Shown: positions 5,683-13,816, counted from the stretch's first letter. The stretch: 17,355 bases of DNA from Brevundimonas sp. UBA7635 (GCA_002483865.1 DLIT01000060.1:1-17355), one strand, 5' to 3'. A program made the numbers and translations. The notes: a model not told the origin generated them from the letters alone.

Positions 5683-8301
5683 ATGGGTTTGGGTAGGGAA
5701 AGCTTGCGACGACTGGGTAGGCAGGGGGCTGGGCTGAAAGCCTCGGCATCAGTACTGTCTTTGGTGGGGGCCATGGCAGTGGGTGGCATCGCCCAGGCGC
5801 AGGAGGTTCCGTCGGCTGTGGAAGCCAGCAGCGTGCTGGACGACATCGTTGTTACAGCGCGCAAGCGTGTCGAGCGCCTGCAGGATGTACCGCAAAGCAT
5901 CCAGGCCTTTGGCGCAGAACAGATCGAACGCGCCAACCTGTCAGATCTGGACGCTGTGGCCTCGTTGTCAGCGTCCATCGTCTTCGACAAGGGTGCCAAT
6001 CCTGAGGCCTCATCCATTGCCATCCGTGGCCTGTCGCCAACGCGAGGTCGCGGGAATGCGGCTGTGCTGGTTGACGGTATCGACGTGACCAACGAGGCGG
6101 TGGGTTCCGGAGGCGGAGGGATGCTCATCTCTACCCGTCTTCTGGATGTAGAACGCATCGAGGTGGTGCGCGGGCCACAGAGCGTTGAATATGGTCGCAG
6201 CGCCTTTGCGGGTGCCATCCAGTACGTGACCAAAGATCCAAGTGACCATTTCGAGGGAAGCGCGGGCGTCGAAATAGGCAGCCACGACCGGTCGGATGTG
6301 CGCCTGGCCGTCTCAGGGCCGTTGATCGAAGATGTTCTCGGCTTCAGGGCCACGATCAACCGCTGGGAAGAGGGGGGCTATTATCGCGAAGCAGCCCGGG
6401 GGTCCCGGCTCGGAGGTGGCAATGGCATCGGCATTTCCGGTACACTTCAATACACACCGGCTCCATCCCTGTCCTTCAAGGCGCGGGCTGAATATTTTGA
6501 CGACGAATACGCGCCGGAAGCCCAGTATCTGTTGCGCGCCAACAGTGGTCTTCTAAGCCAGGCAAACAACCAGGCCCTGGCCGACGCGGTGGCCGCTGGC
6601 GTGATCACAGCCGGTGGTTTTGCTGTCTATGCAGGGGACATCCCCGGCGGCGACAGCCTTGGACGGCCGCAACATAGTCCCGACCCCCTGACCGATCGAC
6701 CATTTGAAGGCGGGAACCGGCAGGTGTTCCGAGCCAGCCTGGTCTCAACCTATGAGGCCGGTTTCGGAGATTTTACCTCATGGACAGGGTTTACCCGAGG
6801 CGACAACTTCAGCCGTCAGGATTTCGATCAGGACGCTATCCTGCAAGGTCCTCGACACCAGCAGATTGATATCGCCTCGCGCAGTAATATCCATGAAGGT
6901 TCCAGCGAGGTCGAACAGTTCAGTCAGGAAATCAGGTTTGCTTCCGACTGGAACCTTCCCATACAGCTGACGCTGGGGGCCCTTTACTGGGAAGAGACAT
7001 CTAGCCGCCTGTCAGGAGCCATGACGGTGTCCTGCAGTACCCAGGCTCAATGCCCTACAGGCGTTGCCGAGCGCAGCCGAAATGTTGTGCCTACACTGGA
7101 CAGGACGGCCCGCCATCTGGAACATATGTCGGCCTATGCAGGGCTGGAATGGGCCGTCACCGACCGGCTGAAGCTCAGTCTCGAAGGCCGTTACTCGACC
7201 GAGGATGAAGCTGTCACCGGCAGCAATTGTGGCCTGGGCCCCAATGCATTCGGTATTGTCTGTGGCGATCCCTTTGCCACCTCACGTTTTGTTCCTCCGG
7301 TCTTTGGTCCTAGCTCAGTGCTCGGTGATGGCCGCACCATGGCTGGAGCTCATGCCGTCCAGACGACCATCCGGACCAGTGAGGACTTCTTTACGCCTCG
7401 CTTCATCATGGAATGGAAGCCCCGCAACAGTGCCCTGTTTTATGCCAGCGCAGCCAAGGGGGTGAAGCCGGGCGGAACCTCAACCCTTGCCGCGGGTGCC
7501 TGGCTGGATTCAGATCTCGACGGCGACACCGATGAACTGGCCTATGGCGCAGAGACCTTGTGGTCTTATGAGTTGGGCACCAAGCTGGATTGGCTTAACG
7601 GCGCGGTGCGCACCAATATCAGCCTCTTCCATCAGGATTACACCGACAAGCAGGTGGTCTCGACCAAGTCGACGCCGTCTGGCTATCCTATCGCCATCAT
7701 TGAAAATGCGGGCGAGGCGATAGTAAGAGGGGTCGAGTTTGATGGTCGTTGGGCGGTCACCAATAATCTGACTGTCGGTCTTGGCTATACCTACCTCGAC
7801 ACAGAATATACAGACTTCTATATCTATACCGATACTCGATCAGGTATTATCAATGGTGGCATGTGCGAAGTCGCCGTTGTTGAAGGCAAGCGGCTTTGTG
7901 GCACGGATTTGAGCGGTCATGAGCTGGAAAAGGCCCCGCGACATTCCCTGGTCGCATCGTTTGGCTATACGGCACCGTTAAGAGTCTGGCCCGGCGTTGA
8001 ATGGCTGATCGAAGCGGATACGACCTATCAATCCGCGCGTCACGTTGATCAGTCGAACTCGCGGACCTTGCAGGCCTACTCCCTGACCAATCTTCGCCTT
8101 GGAGTAACGACAGATCGTTTCGAGCTGATCGGCTATGTCGACAATTTGTTCGACGACGACACCATTCGTTCGGCGGATGTAAAGACCGGCGACGTTGACC
8201 GTCTGCTTTTTACGCCCGCGCTTAATGCCTCTACCCAGGCTGTCCTGGTCACACTTCCCGATCCGCGACGGTTTGGTGTGCGCCTGAATGTAAGGTTCTA
8301 G
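5683..8301 (+). CDS. TonB-dependent outer-membrane receptor
   Basis: An 872-residue outer-membrane beta-barrel transporter powered by TonB-ExbB-ExbD. The start at ATG 5683 follows GGAGGGGA and gives a signal peptide with cleavage near AQA-Q at residue 39; the frame is open further upstream but lacks those features. The TonB box DDIVVTA is at 53-59. The plug domain is at about 63-185, with LQDVPQSIQAF, AIRGLS, VDGIDV and VERIEVVRGPQSVEYGRSAFAGAIQYVTKDP. The barrel ends RRFGVRLNVRF with a terminal Phe, as needed for barrel assembly. Three close cysteine pairs (451/457, 516/527, 728/739) probably form disulfides in surface loops. The substrate cannot be read from sequence: iron chelates, cobalamin, saccharides or aromatics are all used by this family. 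It follows fpr by 97 bp with a terminator between, so it may be transcribed separately. Confidence 0.93.
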   Translation: MGLGRESLRRLGRQGAGLKASASVLSLVGAMAVGGIAQAQEVPSAVEASSVLDDIVVTARKRVERLQDVPQSIQAFGAEQIERANLSDLDAVASLSASIVFDKGANPEASSIAIRGLSPTRGRGNAAVLVDGIDVTNEAVGSGGGGMLISTRLLDVERIEVVRGPQSVEYGRSAFAGAIQYVTKDPSDHFEGSAGVEIGSHDRSDVRLAVSGPLIEDVLGFRATINRWEEGGYYREAARGSRLGGGNGIGISGTLQYTPAPSLSFKARAEYFDDEYAPEAQYLLRANSGLLSQANNQALADAVAAGVITAGGFAVYAGDIPGGDSLGRPQHSPDPLTDRPFEGGNRQVFRASLVSTYEAGFGDFTSWTGFTRGDNFSRQDFDQDAILQGPRHQQIDIASRSNIHEGSSEVEQFSQEIRFASDWNLPIQLTLGALYWEETSSRLSGAMTVSCSTQAQCPTGVAERSRNVVPTLDRTARHLEHMSAYAGLEWAVTDRLKLSLEGRYSTEDEAVTGSNCGLGPNAFGIVCGDPFATSRFVPPVFGPSSVLGDGRTMAGAHAVQTTIRTSEDFFTPRFIMEWKPRNSALFYASAAKGVKPGGTSTLAAGAWLDSDLDGDTDELAYGAETLWSYELGTKLDWLNGAVRTNISLFHQDYTDKQVVSTKSTPSGYPIAIIENAGEAIVRGVEFDGRWAVTNNLTVGLGYTYLDTEYTDFYIYTDTRSGIINGGMCEVAVVEGKRLCGTDLSGHELEKAPRHSLVASFGYTAPLRVWPGVEWLIEADTTYQSARHVDQSNSRTLQAYSLTNLRLGVTTDRFELIGYVDNLFDDDTIRSADVKTGDVDRLLFTPALNASTQAVLVTLPDPRRFGVRLNVRF

Positions 8302-8348
8302 CAGAAACCACCAGCCCGCAGCTCCGGCGTGAGGGGGTGGCTTCAGGC

Positions 8349-8368
8349 GGGCGGCTTGTCAGCCGTCC
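8349..8368. terminator. Hairpin between the convergent receptor and hmgA genes
   Basis: GGGCGGCT-TGTC-AGCCGTCC forms an 8-bp stem with one G-T wobble and a 4-base loop, 47 bases after the receptor stop. It lies between converging genes and could serve either strand, but no T-tract follows on either side. The rest of 8302-8539 shows no credible gene. Confidence 0.35.
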
Positions 8369-8539
8369 GTCCTGCAGCCGTCGCCCGTGATGCAAAGGCG
8401 CGGGCCATGGAGGTGTCGGAAGTGGGCATATCCCGACATGAAAAAGTCCGCCAAGGTGCCGCTGGATCGGGAAGGGCGGGTTGATGAGCCCAGGCCACCC
8501 GCGACAGAAACGAAGCCTCGTGGGGCTGGTCCAGAAGCC

Positions 8540-9832
8540 TTACTCAGGCTTGCCCTTTTCGAAGCCCGTCCAGCAGTCGTCGTAGTCGAGTTGCATCAGC
8601 GGGGTTTCCTCGGCCCATTTCGTTGTGCGGATCGGCATCCGCGTCTCGAACATGAAGGCCAGGGTGTTCTCGATCTTGTGCGGCTTGAGATCGGCATCCG
8701 TCGCGCCCTGCCAGCTGGCCTGATCCGGCCCGTGGCCGCTCATGCGGTTGTGCAGCGAGGCACCACCCGGCGCAAAGCCGCCAGCCTTGGCGTCATAGGC
8801 CCCGGTGATCAGACCCATGAACTCGCTCATGACGTTGCGGTGGAACCAGGGCGGACGGAAGGTGTCCTCGGCCACCATCCAGCGCGGCGGGAAGATGACG
8901 AAATCGCAGTTGGCTGTGCCGGGCGTATCTGACGGACTGGTCAGGACGGTGAAGATGGAGGGATCGGGGTGGTCGAAGCTGACCGTGCCGATGGTGTTAA
9001 AGCGGGCGGTGTCATAGCGATAGGGCGCATAATTGCCGTGCCAGCCCACCACATCCAGCGGCGAGTGGTTGAACGTCGTCGCCCACAATCTACCGCCATA
9101 TTTCTGGATGCACTGGACCTCACGGTCCACGTCCTCAAACCAGGCCACCGGGGTTTCAAAGTCGCGTGGATTAGCCAGGCCATTGGCCCCGATTGGCCCC
9201 AGGTCCGGCAGGCGGAACGGCGCGCCATAGTTTTCGCAGATATAGCCGCGAATGGGGACGTCCAGTTCGATACGGAAGCGAACACCGCGCGGGATGATGA
9301 CGATGTGGCCGGGCTTGGCCTCGATCACACCCATTTCCGTGACAAAGCGGTGGGTGCCTTGCTGCGGCACAAACAGCATCTCGCCATCAGCATTATAGAA
9401 GACGCGATCGACCATTGAGCGGTTGGCGACATACAGGTGGATGCCTACGCCCGCGCCACTCTCTGAGCAGCCATTGCCCCCGTAGGTGACCAGACCTTCC
9501 ACCCAGTCAGTCGGCTGATCGGGCAGGGGCAGCGGGTCCCAACGCATGCGGTTGGGATTGGGCGGTGTTTCATTGAACGGGGCGGAGCGGACCTGTCCCT
9601 GATCGAACGGCTTATAGGCCCCATGCTGGGCCGAGGGGCGCAGCCGATAGAGCCAGCTGCGGAAGTTATGGTCGCGCGGGGCCGTGAAGGCAGTGCCGGA
9701 CAACTGCTCAGCATAAAGACCCATGGCGGGCTTTTGCGGCGAGTTGCGACCGACGGGCAGGGCCCCCGCGACGGCTTCGGTCGCGAAATGGTTGGCAAAG
9801 CCCGTCTGATACGAAGTGGTATTGGAGGACAT
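8540..9832 (-). CDS. hmgA: Homogentisate 1,2-dioxygenase
   Basis: A 430-residue cytoplasmic non-haem iron enzyme that opens the ring of homogentisate to maleylacetoacetate, the third step of tyrosine breakdown. Iron ligands His331, Glu337 ([12 protein letters not shown]) and His367 (NRMSGHGPD) keep the exact spacing of human His335/Glu341/His371. His288 in [10 protein letters not shown] matches human His292, the catalytic base. The length is normal and the family strings [23 protein letters not shown] and [16 protein letters not shown] are intact. The start at 9832 follows GAGGGG at a somewhat long distance. It is the last gene of the aminotransferase-hppD-hmgA set on this strand, 60 bp after hppD, with a hairpin in the gap. 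The fumarylacetoacetase and isomerase needed to finish the pathway are not in the window. Confidence 0.97.
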   Translation of the reverse strand: MSSNTTSYQTGFANHFATEAVAGALPVGRNSPQKPAMGLYAEQLSGTAFTAPRDHNFRSWLYRLRPSAQHGAYKPFDQGQVRSAPFNETPPNPNRMRWDPLPLPDQPTDWVEGLVTYGGNGCSESGAGVGIHLYVANRSMVDRVFYNADGEMLFVPQQGTHRFVTEMGVIEAKPGHIVIIPRGVRFRIELDVPIRGYICENYGAPFRLPDLGPIGANGLANPRDFETPVAWFEDVDREVQCIQKYGGRLWATTFNHSPLDVVGWHGNYAPYRYDTARFNTIGTVSFDHPDPSIFTVLTSPSDTPGTANCDFVIFPPRWMVAEDTFRPPWFHRNVMSEFMGLITGAYDAKAGGFAPGGASLHNRMSGHGPDQASWQGATDADLKPHKIENTLAFMFETRMPIRTTKWAEETPLMQLDYDDCWTGFEKGKPE

Positions 9833-9859
9833 CGGCCGGTTTCCCCTCGGAAAGTAGAA

Positions 9860-9884
9860 CGGGCGGGACCATATGCCCCGCCCG
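9860..9884 (-). terminator. GC-rich intergenic hairpin between hppD and hmgA
   Basis: Arms 9860-9867 and 9877-9884 (CGGGCGGG paired with CCCGCCCG) form a perfect 8-bp stem with a 9-base loop, starting 8 bases after the hppD stop. In transcript direction it is followed by TTCTACTTT. This looks like a partial terminator or a stability element that could lower hmgA relative to hppD. Confidence 0.45.
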
Positions 9885-9892
9885 GTAGTCTA

Positions 9893-10963
9893 TCAGGCGT
9901 CGACCTTGATCACGCCTCGGCGGATCTGGTCCAGTTCGATGGACTCGAACAGGGCCTGGAAGTTGCCGTTGCCGAAGCCCTCATTGCCCTTGCGCTGGAT
10001 GATCTCGAAGAAGATCGGTCCGAACAGGTTTTCGGTGAAGATCTGAAGCAGCAGGCCTTCTTCGCCGACGTTGCCGTCGATCAGGATGCGGTTCTTCTTC
10101 AGGCGCTCCAGGTCTTCGCCGTGGCCGGGGACCCGTTTGTCGACCAGCTCGTAATAGGTCTCGATCGTGTCCTGCAGCTTGACGCCACGGGCGCGCAGCT
10201 TTTCAACCGTGTCGTAGATGTTGTCCGTGGTCATGGCGAGGTGCTGGATGCCTTCGCCGTTGTACTGACGGATGAACTCTTCGATCTGGGAGTTTTCGTC
10301 TTGGCTCTCGTTCAGCGGGATGCGGATGGCCTTGTCCGGCGCGATCATGGCCTGCGAAAACAGGCCGGTAGCCTTGCCCTTGATATCGAAATACTTCTGT
10401 TCTTCAAAGCCGAAGATCTGGTTGTAGAAGGTCGACCAGGTGCGCATCTGGCCACGCTTCACATTGTGGGTCAGGTGGTCGAGGATATCGAGGCCGACCG
10501 AGTTGGCAGCTTCAGCCTCTTGCCAGCCCTGGATCTCGGTCCAGCCGTCATAGATGCTGCCCTTATCGCCATACTGGTCGACCAGATACAGGTAGGACCC
10601 GCCGATGCCTTGCAGCACCTTGGCGTCGTCGCCCAGCGCGCCAATCGAGGCGTCAACCGGGTGGGCACCGCGCGAGATGGCCAGATCATAGGCCTGCTGC
10701 ACATCAGCCACGCGGAAGGCCATGCCCGACGCGGACGGGCCGTGCTCGGCACGGAAGTCAGCGGCCTGACCGGTGGCCTCGTCATTGACCAGCAGATTGG
10801 TCTGGCCCTGCTTGTAGCGCGTGATCTTCTTGGTCGGGTGAGTGTGGGTTGCCACAAAGCCCAGCTGCTCGATCAGGCCTTTCATGGCGGCGGGATCGGG
10901 GCTGGTGAATTCAACGAACTCGAAGCCGTCGAGACCGATGGGGTTTTCTGGGGTGATGGTCAT
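9893..10963 (-). CDS. hppD: 4-hydroxyphenylpyruvate dioxygenase
   Basis: A 356-residue Fe(II) enzyme of the vicinal-oxygen-chelate fold that converts 4-hydroxyphenylpyruvate and O2 to homogentisate and CO2. The facial triad is visible: His163 in LDHLTHNV, His241 in GIQHLAM and Glu320 in GPIFFEIIQRKGNEGFG. These correspond to His161, His240 and Glu322 of the Pseudomonas enzyme. The C-terminal gating helix with GNFQALFESIELDQIRRG is complete. The start at ATG 10963 is chosen because GGAG lies 6 bases upstream; a TTG four codons earlier would consume that site. It follows the aminotransferase gene by 54 bp and precedes hmgA, so pathway order and gene order agree. Regulation by the divergent AsnC/Lrp protein is likely. 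Confidence 0.97.
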   Translation of the reverse strand: MTITPENPIGLDGFEFVEFTSPDPAAMKGLIEQLGFVATHTHPTKKITRYKQGQTNLLVNDEATGQAADFRAEHGPSASGMAFRVADVQQAYDLAISRGAHPVDASIGALGDDAKVLQGIGGSYLYLVDQYGDKGSIYDGWTEIQGWQEAEAANSVGLDILDHLTHNVKRGQMRTWSTFYNQIFGFEEQKYFDIKGKATGLFSQAMIAPDKAIRIPLNESQDENSQIEEFIRQYNGEGIQHLAMTTDNIYDTVEKLRARGVKLQDTIETYYELVDKRVPGHGEDLERLKKNRILIDGNVGEEGLLLQIFTENLFGPIFFEIIQRKGNEGFGNGNFQALFESIELDQIRRGVIKVDA

Positions 10964-11017
10964 GGGAAGCTCCAATCGATGGCGGTTCGGGCGCGCGGCC
11001 CGGGAGAAGGGCAGACC

Positions 11018-12196
11018 TTAGGAAGACAGAACGGCGGTAAAGGCGGATACGAACTGCGGCACGGTTTCCAGCGTCAGACCAGCCAGATTGATCCGGCCCG
11101 AGCCGGCCATGTAGATGGCGTGGTCGCGGCGCATGACCCCCACCTGTTCCGGTGACAGCGGCAGGATGGAGAACATTCCGCGCTGAATCGCCAGTGGGGC
11201 AAGCGCCGGGTGAGCCTCGGCCAGGGCCTGACGCACACCGTTCAAACGCTCGCGCATGTGGTCCAGTTCATCCAGCCACTGTGCCCGCAGCTCGGGCGTT
11301 TCCAGGATGATGCGGGCGGCGGCGGCACCGTGGTCGGGCGGCATGGACCAGAAGACGCGGGCCAGGCCGTGCAGGTTGGATTCCGTCGCCTCGGCATGGG
11401 CCGTCTTGGCGAACAGGGCACCGACGCGATCGCGATAAAGGCCGAAGTTCTTGTCGCAGCTGTAGGCGATCAGGGCCTCGGGCACGGCGGCGACCAGCTG
11501 GCGCGGCCCGGCGGCGTCCTGGTCCAGGCTGTCGCCCAGTCCCTGATAGGCCATGTCGATCAGGGGGAAGAGGCTGCGTGTGGTCACCAGGCGGGTTACC
11601 TCGGCCCATTGTTCGGCCGACAGGTCCGCCCCCGACGGGTTGTGACAGCAGGCGTGCAGCAGGACCACGTCCCCGGCCTGGGCCTCGTTCAGGGCCGTCG
11701 TCAGGGCGGAAAAATCGACCGCGCCTGTGGCCGGGTCATAGTGGCGATAGGTGCGGGTCTTCAGACCCACCGAATCCAGGATATTGGCGTGGATTGGCCA
11801 GCTGGGCGTGCCCAGCCAGACCGTGGCATCGGGCCTGGCCAGCCTGATCAGGGCGATGGCCAGGCGCAACGCGCCCGTGCCGCCCGGAGTCTGCACACCG
11901 ATCAGGTCCTCGGCCTGTTCACCCATGGCCAGCTCGGCGCTGAGACGAACGAAGCCGACATCACCCTCTGGCCCCAGGTAGGATTTGCTGGGCTGCTCAT
12001 CGACCAGCTTCCGCTCGGCCGCCTTCATGGCGCGCATCACCGGGGTTGCACCGGTTTCATCGCGATAGATGCCGACACCCAGGTCCAGCTTGTGCGCGCG
12101 CTCGTCAGCCCTGAACAGGCCGATCAGGGATAGCAGCGGGTCAGGTGCCTGGGGCGTCAGGGCTGAAAACAGGCCCGGATTGGCGGATTGGATCAT
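11018..12196 (-). CDS. Aromatic/aspartate-type aminotransferase (class I, PLP)
   Basis: A 392-residue aminotransferase of the AspC/TyrB branch. Lys249 in SCDKNFGLYRDRVG binds pyridoxal phosphate. Arg257 follows at the usual +8 position, Asp214 in DMAYQG contacts the PLP nitrogen, HNPSGADL is the cofactor loop, and Arg369 in SGRINLAGL binds the substrate carboxylate. Arg280 in ARVFWSMPPDHG matches the second substrate Arg of aspartate aminotransferase. Sequence alone does not separate aspartate from aromatic specificity. Its place directly ahead of hppD and hmgA argues for tyrosine to 4-hydroxyphenylpyruvate. The ATG at 12196 has no strong ribosome-binding site, which leaves some doubt about translation efficiency. 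The gap to hppD carries a short hairpin (CGGGC/GCCCG, 10988-11002). Confidence 0.92.
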   Translation of the reverse strand: MIQSANPGLFSALTPQAPDPLLSLIGLFRADERAHKLDLGVGIYRDETGATPVMRAMKAAERKLVDEQPSKSYLGPEGDVGFVRLSAELAMGEQAEDLIGVQTPGGTGALRLAIALIRLARPDATVWLGTPSWPIHANILDSVGLKTRTYRHYDPATGAVDFSALTTALNEAQAGDVVLLHACCHNPSGADLSAEQWAEVTRLVTTRSLFPLIDMAYQGLGDSLDQDAAGPRQLVAAVPEALIAYSCDKNFGLYRDRVGALFAKTAHAEATESNLHGLARVFWSMPPDHGAAAARIILETPELRAQWLDELDHMRERLNGVRQALAEAHPALAPLAIQRGMFSILPLSPEQVGVMRRDHAIYMAGSGRINLAGLTLETVPQFVSAFTAVLSS

Positions 12197-12389
12197 GGCA
12201 AGGCACCGGGTTGGGCTTCCGGGCTACAAGGCCGGAGGCGGATAGAGACTGGCAGAGGTGATCCGCGCGGCGCGGTCAGACGTCAAGTCGCCCCGACGGC
12301 CCGTTCCACGACCTGCGGCCAGCTGCGCCGCGAGATTCCCTCTCTCGAGAAAAGATCGCATCCTGGCGATGTTATTTCTTTTCATAATA

Positions 12390-12404
12390 GGCCATGAGAT
12401 GGCC
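12390..12404. promoter_or_regulatory. 15-bp perfect palindrome, candidate AsnC/Lrp operator
   Basis: GGCCAT-GAG-ATGGCC is a perfect inverted repeat centred 43 bp upstream of the Lrp-family start codon, in the 243-bp region shared with the divergent aminotransferase operon. Fifteen base pairs is the usual Lrp/AsnC site length, although the bases do not resemble the E. coli Lrp consensus. A weaker pair TTTCA/TGAAA (12421-12438) lies over the ribosome-binding region and might allow autoregulation. Confidence 0.4.
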
Positions 12405-12439
12405 CTGAGTGATCAATCTGTTTCAAAATTGGGTGAAAT

Positions 12440-12907
12440 ATGGATAATGGCCGTCTGGATGGCGTGGATCGAAAGATTTTGGCCGAGCTTCAGGCTGATG
12501 CCTCGATCAGCCATGCTCAGCTGGCTGAGCGGGTCGGGGCTTCGACCGCTTCATGCTGGCGAAGGGTCAAGGCGCTGGAAGAGGCTGGGGTCCTGTTGGC
12601 CACTGTGCGGCTGGTGGATGCCATCCGTGTCGGGCGCGGCGTCAACGTCATGTGTCAGGTCCGTATGCGGTCCCATGCCCCCGATGACCGCCAGGCCTTC
12701 GAGGACTTCATCCAGGCGGCCCCCGATGTCATGGAAGCCCACTCCATGTCAGGTGAATGGGACTATCTGCTGCGGATCGTGGCTGCGGACGTGGCGGGGT
12801 ACGAGCGGTTCCTGATGCAGGATCTGCTTAACCATCCCAATGTCGCCACGGCCGCTTCGCACTTCGCCCTCAGCCAGGTGAAATACACGACCGCGCTGCC
12901 GGTCTGA
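12440..12907 (+). CDS. AsnC/Lrp-family transcriptional regulator
   Basis: A 155-residue DNA-binding protein. The N-terminal winged helix-turn-helix spans about residues 7-57: LDGVDRKILAELQADASIS, then LAERVGASTASCWRRVKALE. The C-terminal RAM domain (about 70-150), with MSGEWDYLLRIVAADVAGYERF and a closing FALSQVKYTTALPV, is where amino-acid effectors bind between subunits. Members form dimers, octamers or hexadecamers. The gene diverges from the aminotransferase-hppD-hmgA operon. Lrp-type regulators beside tyrosine-catabolism genes commonly activate them in response to the amino acid; that assignment here is from context. The start at 12440 follows GGGTGAA. A 6-bp inverted repeat (GCCGGT-CTG-ACCGGC, 12898-12912) straddles the stop codon. 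Confidence 0.94.
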   Translation: MDNGRLDGVDRKILAELQADASISHAQLAERVGASTASCWRRVKALEEAGVLLATVRLVDAIRVGRGVNVMCQVRMRSHAPDDRQAFEDFIQAAPDVMEAHSMSGEWDYLLRIVAADVAGYERFLMQDLLNHPNVATAASHFALSQVKYTTALPV

Positions 12908-13231
12908 CCGGCTGAAGTATCTGGCAAGCTTGCGGACCGGATACTGCCAAGTCTGGATATTCTTATAGCATAGCTTAAAGTCAGATTCCCATTTTTCAAA
13001 ATTTTACATTTTGATATCAAGTCTTCCGAATTGGTATATTTATCCCCCAAAAGATTCATTCAATGACCCCTCAAAGGGGGACTTCAAGGTAAGCGAAAAG
13101 TTCTCTTGTCCACTTGCGAACGCCATAGATATTCAGGTGTTCGTTAGAGTTTCGCACGTATTGGGCGTGCGAATTTTGGGAATTCCAGGCATTTGATCTT
13201 GAATTGAGCCTGGTTTTGGGAGGACTTGACT
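12908..13231 (+). promoter_or_regulatory. A/T-rich promoter and leader region of the fimbrial operon
   Basis: A 324-base stretch without a convincing gene. It is strongly A/T-rich from about 12955 to 13060 and holds the palindromes GCAAGCTTGC (near 12930) and TTGATATCAA (13011-13020). A small hairpin CCCCT-CAA-AGGGG is at 13067-13079, and the terminator-like hairpin at 13151-13177 is listed separately. GGGAGGA at 13218-13224 is the ribosome-binding site of the subunit gene. No clean -35/-10 pair stands out. The A/T-rich core is the sort of DNA bound by xenogeneic silencers. Confidence 0.45.
13151..13177 (+). terminator. Terminator-like hairpin in the fimbrial leader
   Basis: TTCGCACG (13151-13158) and CGTGCGAA (13166-13173) form a perfect 8-bp stem with a 7-base loop, followed by TTTT (13174-13177). 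It ends 54 bases before the subunit start codon. If transcription begins upstream of it, it could act as an attenuator; otherwise it ends upstream read-through. Confidence 0.45.
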
Positions 13232-13777
13232 ATGAAACGTATCGCTATTCTATCCGGCCTGGCCGTTGCGGCTTCCACGCTCGGCTTCGGGGCTATGGCC
13301 CAGGCGGAAACCCTGTCGGTGAGCACCACGGTGGCACCTTACTGCGGTATTCGCCTGGCCAACGTGTCCAGCGGCACCGCCTCGGTGGCTCATGAAGCCG
13401 AGCAGATGGTCGCCAACCTGGAGTTGGCCTGCAACACGGGGGGTAATGCCCAACTGGTTCTGAATCCGCTGAATGGTGACTTCAAGAACGGCAACAGCCT
13501 GATCAACTACGCCATGCGCTTCGTGGCTCAGGACTCGGCCTTCAATATCAACCGCACCGACGCCACGCCTGGCGATGCCGAAGGTTCGGGCAAGTTCACC
13601 CGGATCAAAAACGGCTACACCCAGGCTCTGGCCAACGGCATCAACGCCCAGTTCTACCTGGACGTGAACGTCGCGGCTCCGGGTGCGACCGTTGATGGTC
13701 AGACCTACTACCCCGCCAATGCCGCGCCGGCGGGTACCTATACCGAAAGCTTCAGCTTCGAGCTGTCGGCCATCTGA
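13232..13777 (+). CDS. Probable major fimbrial subunit (chaperone-usher type)
   Basis: A 181-residue secreted protein. The signal peptide MKRIAILSGLAVAASTLGFG continues to cleavage after AQA at residue 25. The mature part begins ETLSVSTTVAPYC; a short alternating N-terminal strand of this kind would serve as the donor strand in fimbrial polymers. Cys38 and Cys67 probably form the conserved disulfide. The chain closes in a beta strand, YTESFSFELSAI, which the chaperone would cap. The fold family is not identified with certainty; assignment rests on the following chaperone and usher genes. The start at ATG 13232 follows GGGAGGA at 7 bases; a TTG two codons earlier is too close to that site. A long A/T-rich leader and hairpins on both sides suggest high, controlled expression. 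Confidence 0.78.
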   Translation: MKRIAILSGLAVAASTLGFGAMAQAETLSVSTTVAPYCGIRLANVSSGTASVAHEAEQMVANLELACNTGGNAQLVLNPLNGDFKNGNSLINYAMRFVAQDSAFNINRTDATPGDAEGSGKFTRIKNGYTQALANGINAQFYLDVNVAAPGATVDGQTYYPANAAPAGTYTESFSFELSAI

Positions 13778-13785
13778 CGACAGGA

Positions 13786-13816
13786 CTGCAGCCGGGTTTG
13801 TGCCACCCGGCTGCAG
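13786..13816 (+). terminator. Perfect 12-bp intercistronic stem-loop after the subunit gene
   Basis: CTGCAGCCGGGT (13786-13797) and ACCCGGCTGCAG (13805-13816) pair perfectly over a 7-base loop, starting 8 bases after the subunit stop and ending 22 bases before the chaperone start. Only CACCTTT follows. It is probably a partial terminator or a 3' stabiliser that keeps subunit mRNA in excess over chaperone and usher mRNA. Confidence 0.6.

Noticed and set aside
9623..11155. 510-codon plus-strand open frame opposite hmgA and hppD
   Set aside because: It covers two confidently identified enzymes and their gap on the other strand. Its composition is that of a mirror frame, with no domain signature.
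13011..13196. 61-codon open frame in the fimbrial leader, as a possible leader peptide
   Set aside because: It begins at TTG inside the palindrome TTGATATCAA, has no ribosome-binding site, and runs through the terminator-like hairpin.
12908..13231. A cyclic-di-GMP (GEMM) riboswitch in the fimbrial leader
   Set aside because: The conserved core and tetraloop/receptor sequences of that riboswitch are not seen; only simple hairpins are present.
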